A stretch of DNA of 64,000 nt from the NCBI GenBank assembly GCA_933228675.1, contig OW121743.1, forward strand, positions 114,811,781-114,875,780, written 5' to 3'. This stretch comes from Stomorhina lunata (taxonomy: Eukaryota; Arthropoda; Insecta; Diptera; Rhiniidae). Positions 61,996 through 64,000 of this stretch are shown here, piece after piece (position 1 is the first letter of the stretch; every line of letters begins with the position of its first letter). The position numbers and the translations under genes are program-made. Under the pieces are notes generated by a model. That model was not told the origin of the DNA, made no database searches, and saw nothing but the letters and a program-made list of their open reading frames with translations.

Positions 61996-64000
61996 GTGAG
62001 TAAAAATTATATTTGCGAAAAATTTCCTATAAATAGTCAGTTTTCGAAAAATTTCCTATAACAGTAAATTTTCGAAAAATTTCTTATAAAAAGTCAATTT
62101 TGAATAATTTCCTATAAAAAGTCAATTTTTGAAAAATTTCTTATAAAAAGTCAATTTTTGAAAAATTTCTTATAAAAAGTAAATTTTTGAAAAATTTGCT
62201 ATAAATAGTCAATTTTCGAAAATTTCCTTTAAAAAGTCAATTTTCGAAAAATTTCCTATAAAAAGTCAATTTTCGAAAAATTTCCTAAAAAAAGTTATTT
62301 TTCAACAAATTTCCTTTAAATAGTCCATTTTCAAAAAATTTTCTATAAATAGTAAATTTTCGAAAAATTTCCTATAAATAGTTAATTGTCGAAAAATTTC
62401 CTATAAATAGTAAATTTTCAGAAAATTTCAGAAAATTTCCTATATTTAAATGGTAAATTTTCGAAAAATTTCCTTTAAAAAGTCAATTTGTGAAAAATTT
62501 CCTTTAAAAAGTCAATTTTCGAAAAATTTCCTATAAATAGTCAATTTTCGAAAAATTTCCTAAAAATAGACATTTTCGAAAAATTTCCTATAAATAGTCA
62601 ATTTTCGAAAAATTTCCTATAAATAGTCAATTTTCGAAAAATTTCCTATAAATAGTCAATTTTCGAAAAATTTCATTAAAAAAGTAAATTTTCAAAAATT
62701 TCCTATAAATAGTAACTTTTCGAAAAATTTCCTTTAAAAAGTCAATTTTCGAAAAATTTCCTTTAAAAAGTCGATTTTCGAAAAATTTCCTATAAATAGT
62801 CAATTTTCGAAAAATTTCCTATAAATAGTCAATTTTCGAAAAATTTCCTATAAATAGTCAATTTTCGAAAAATTTCCTAAAAATAAACAATTTTCGAAAA
62901 ATTTCCTATAAATAGTAAATTTTTGAAAAATTTCCTATAAATAGTCAATTTTCGAAAAATTTCCTATACATAGTCAATTTTCGAAAAATTTCCTATTAAT
63001 AGTAAATTTTCGAAAAATTTCTTATTAATAGTAAATTTTCGAAAAATTTCCTATAAATAGTCAATTTTCGAAAAATTTCCTATAAATAGTCAATTTTCAA
63101 AAAATTTCCTAAAAATAGACATTTTCGAAAAATTTCCTATAAATAGTCAATTTTCGAAAAATTTCCTATAAATAGTCAATTTTAGAAAAATTTCCTTTTA
63201 TAGACAATTTTCGAAAAATTTCCTATAAAAAGTAAATTTTCGAAAATTTCCTAAAAATAGTAAATTTTCAGAAAATTTCCTATAAATGGTCAATTTTTGA
63301 AAAATTTCCTATAAATAGTTAATTTTCGAAAAATTTCCTTTAAAAAGTAAATTTTCGAAAAATTTCCTTTAAAAAGTAAATTTTTGAAAAATTTCCTTTA
63401 AAAAGTAAATTTTTGAAAAATTTCATTTAAAAAGCCAATTTTCGAAAAATTTCCTATAAATAGTCAATTTTCGAAAAATTTCTTTTAAAAAGTAAATTTT
63501 CGAAAAATTTCCTATAAATAGTCAATTTTCAAAAAAGTTCCTATAAATAGTCAATTTTCGAAAAATTTCCTATAAATAGTCATTTTTCGAAAAATTTCCT
63601 ATAAAAAGTCAATTTTCGAAAATTTCCTTTAAAAAGTAAATTTTCGAAAAAAAGTCAATATTCGAAAAATTTCCTATAAAAAGTAAATTTTCGAAAAAAT
63701 TCCTAAAAATAGACAATTTTCGAAAAATTTCCTATAAATAGTCAATTTTAGAAAAATTTCCTTTTATAGACAATTTTCGAAAAATTTCCTATAAAAAGTA
63801 AATTTTCGAAAATTTCCTAAAAATAGTAAATTTTCAGAGAATTTCCTATAAATGGTCAATTTTTGAAAAATTTCCTATAAATAGTTAATTTTCGAAAAAT
63901 TTCCTTTAAAAAGTAAATTTTCGAAAAATTTCCTTTAAAAAGTAAATTTTTGAAAAATTTCCTTTAAAAAGTAAATTTTTGAAAAATTTCATTTAAAAAG
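61996..64000 (+). repeat. tandem array H at the start of Lim1 intron 2, 29-bp unit
   Basis: The donor is followed almost at once (from about 62005) by about 68 units of AAAAATTTCCTATAAATAG followed by TCAATTTTCG, and the array runs off the window end. TTTTCGAAAA is palindromic. Higher-order structure is clear: 63181-63434 is repeated almost exactly at 63747-64000 (offset 566 bp, about 19.5 units). Confidence 0.92.

Noticed and set aside
17472..64000. Regular 28-31 bp repeats superficially resembling CRISPR arrays
   Set aside because: There are no unique spacers between repeats: the whole unit repeats, the copies are diverged, no cas genes occur, and the DNA has spliced animal genes.
1..64000. 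tRNA, rRNA or snRNA genes
   Set aside because: No cloverleaf with A/B boxes or conserved rRNA segment was recognised by eye; a tRNAscan/Infernal run would be decisive.

Overview
The window looks like nuclear DNA of a higher fly (Brachycera; the very AT-rich, repeat-swollen intron suggests a blowfly/housefly-type calyptrate, but that is inference). It is dominated by one gene on the + strand. A short first coding exon at 4968-5010 and a second at 61800-61995 join in phase, with consensus GT/AG borders, to give the first 79 residues of a LIM-homeodomain transcription factor. The second exon carries a complete first LIM zinc-binding domain that reads as the Lim1 (vertebrate Lhx1/Lhx5) class. The remaining exons (second LIM domain, homeodomain) lie beyond the window. 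The only other recognisable protein is a DD41D mariner-type transposase inside a nested transposon on the minus strand (50511-51769).

Layout. 1-2640: repeat debris (a possible TIR element and two head-to-tail copies of a DINE/Helentron-like repeat). 2640-4967: gene 5' flank and an A/T-rich leader with short upstream ORFs. 4968-5010: exon 1. 5011-61799: a 56.8-kb intron. 61800-61995: exon 2. 61996-64000: start of intron 2, almost all one tandem array.

The large intron alternates between 0.5-2.5 kb islands of ordinary non-coding sequence and tandem arrays. The arrays have different cores but nearly the same period (28-31 bp), and several share a TTCTATAGAAA-like module. Four families occur as two arrays in opposite orientation on either side of an island: 17472-19116 / 21076-22622; 32051-35205 / 37275-39432; 41369-43540 / 45888-46480; 54245-57670 / 58240-60420. 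This resembles the inverted, tandemly repeated arms of Foldback-type transposons and would let the primary transcript form very long double-stranded stems. The first pair contains roughly 55 copies of TATCGATA, the DREF/BEAF-32 core site. Superimposed are hAT-like MITEs with target-site duplications, palindromic foldback repeats, two miRNA-sized hairpins and a large inverted duplication near 11-14.5 kb.

No tRNA, rRNA or CRISPR array was recognised. Most long ORFs in the arrays are by-products of periodic Lys/Phe/Ile-rich sequence. Array boundaries are estimates made by eye; exon, MITE and transposon ends are given to the base.
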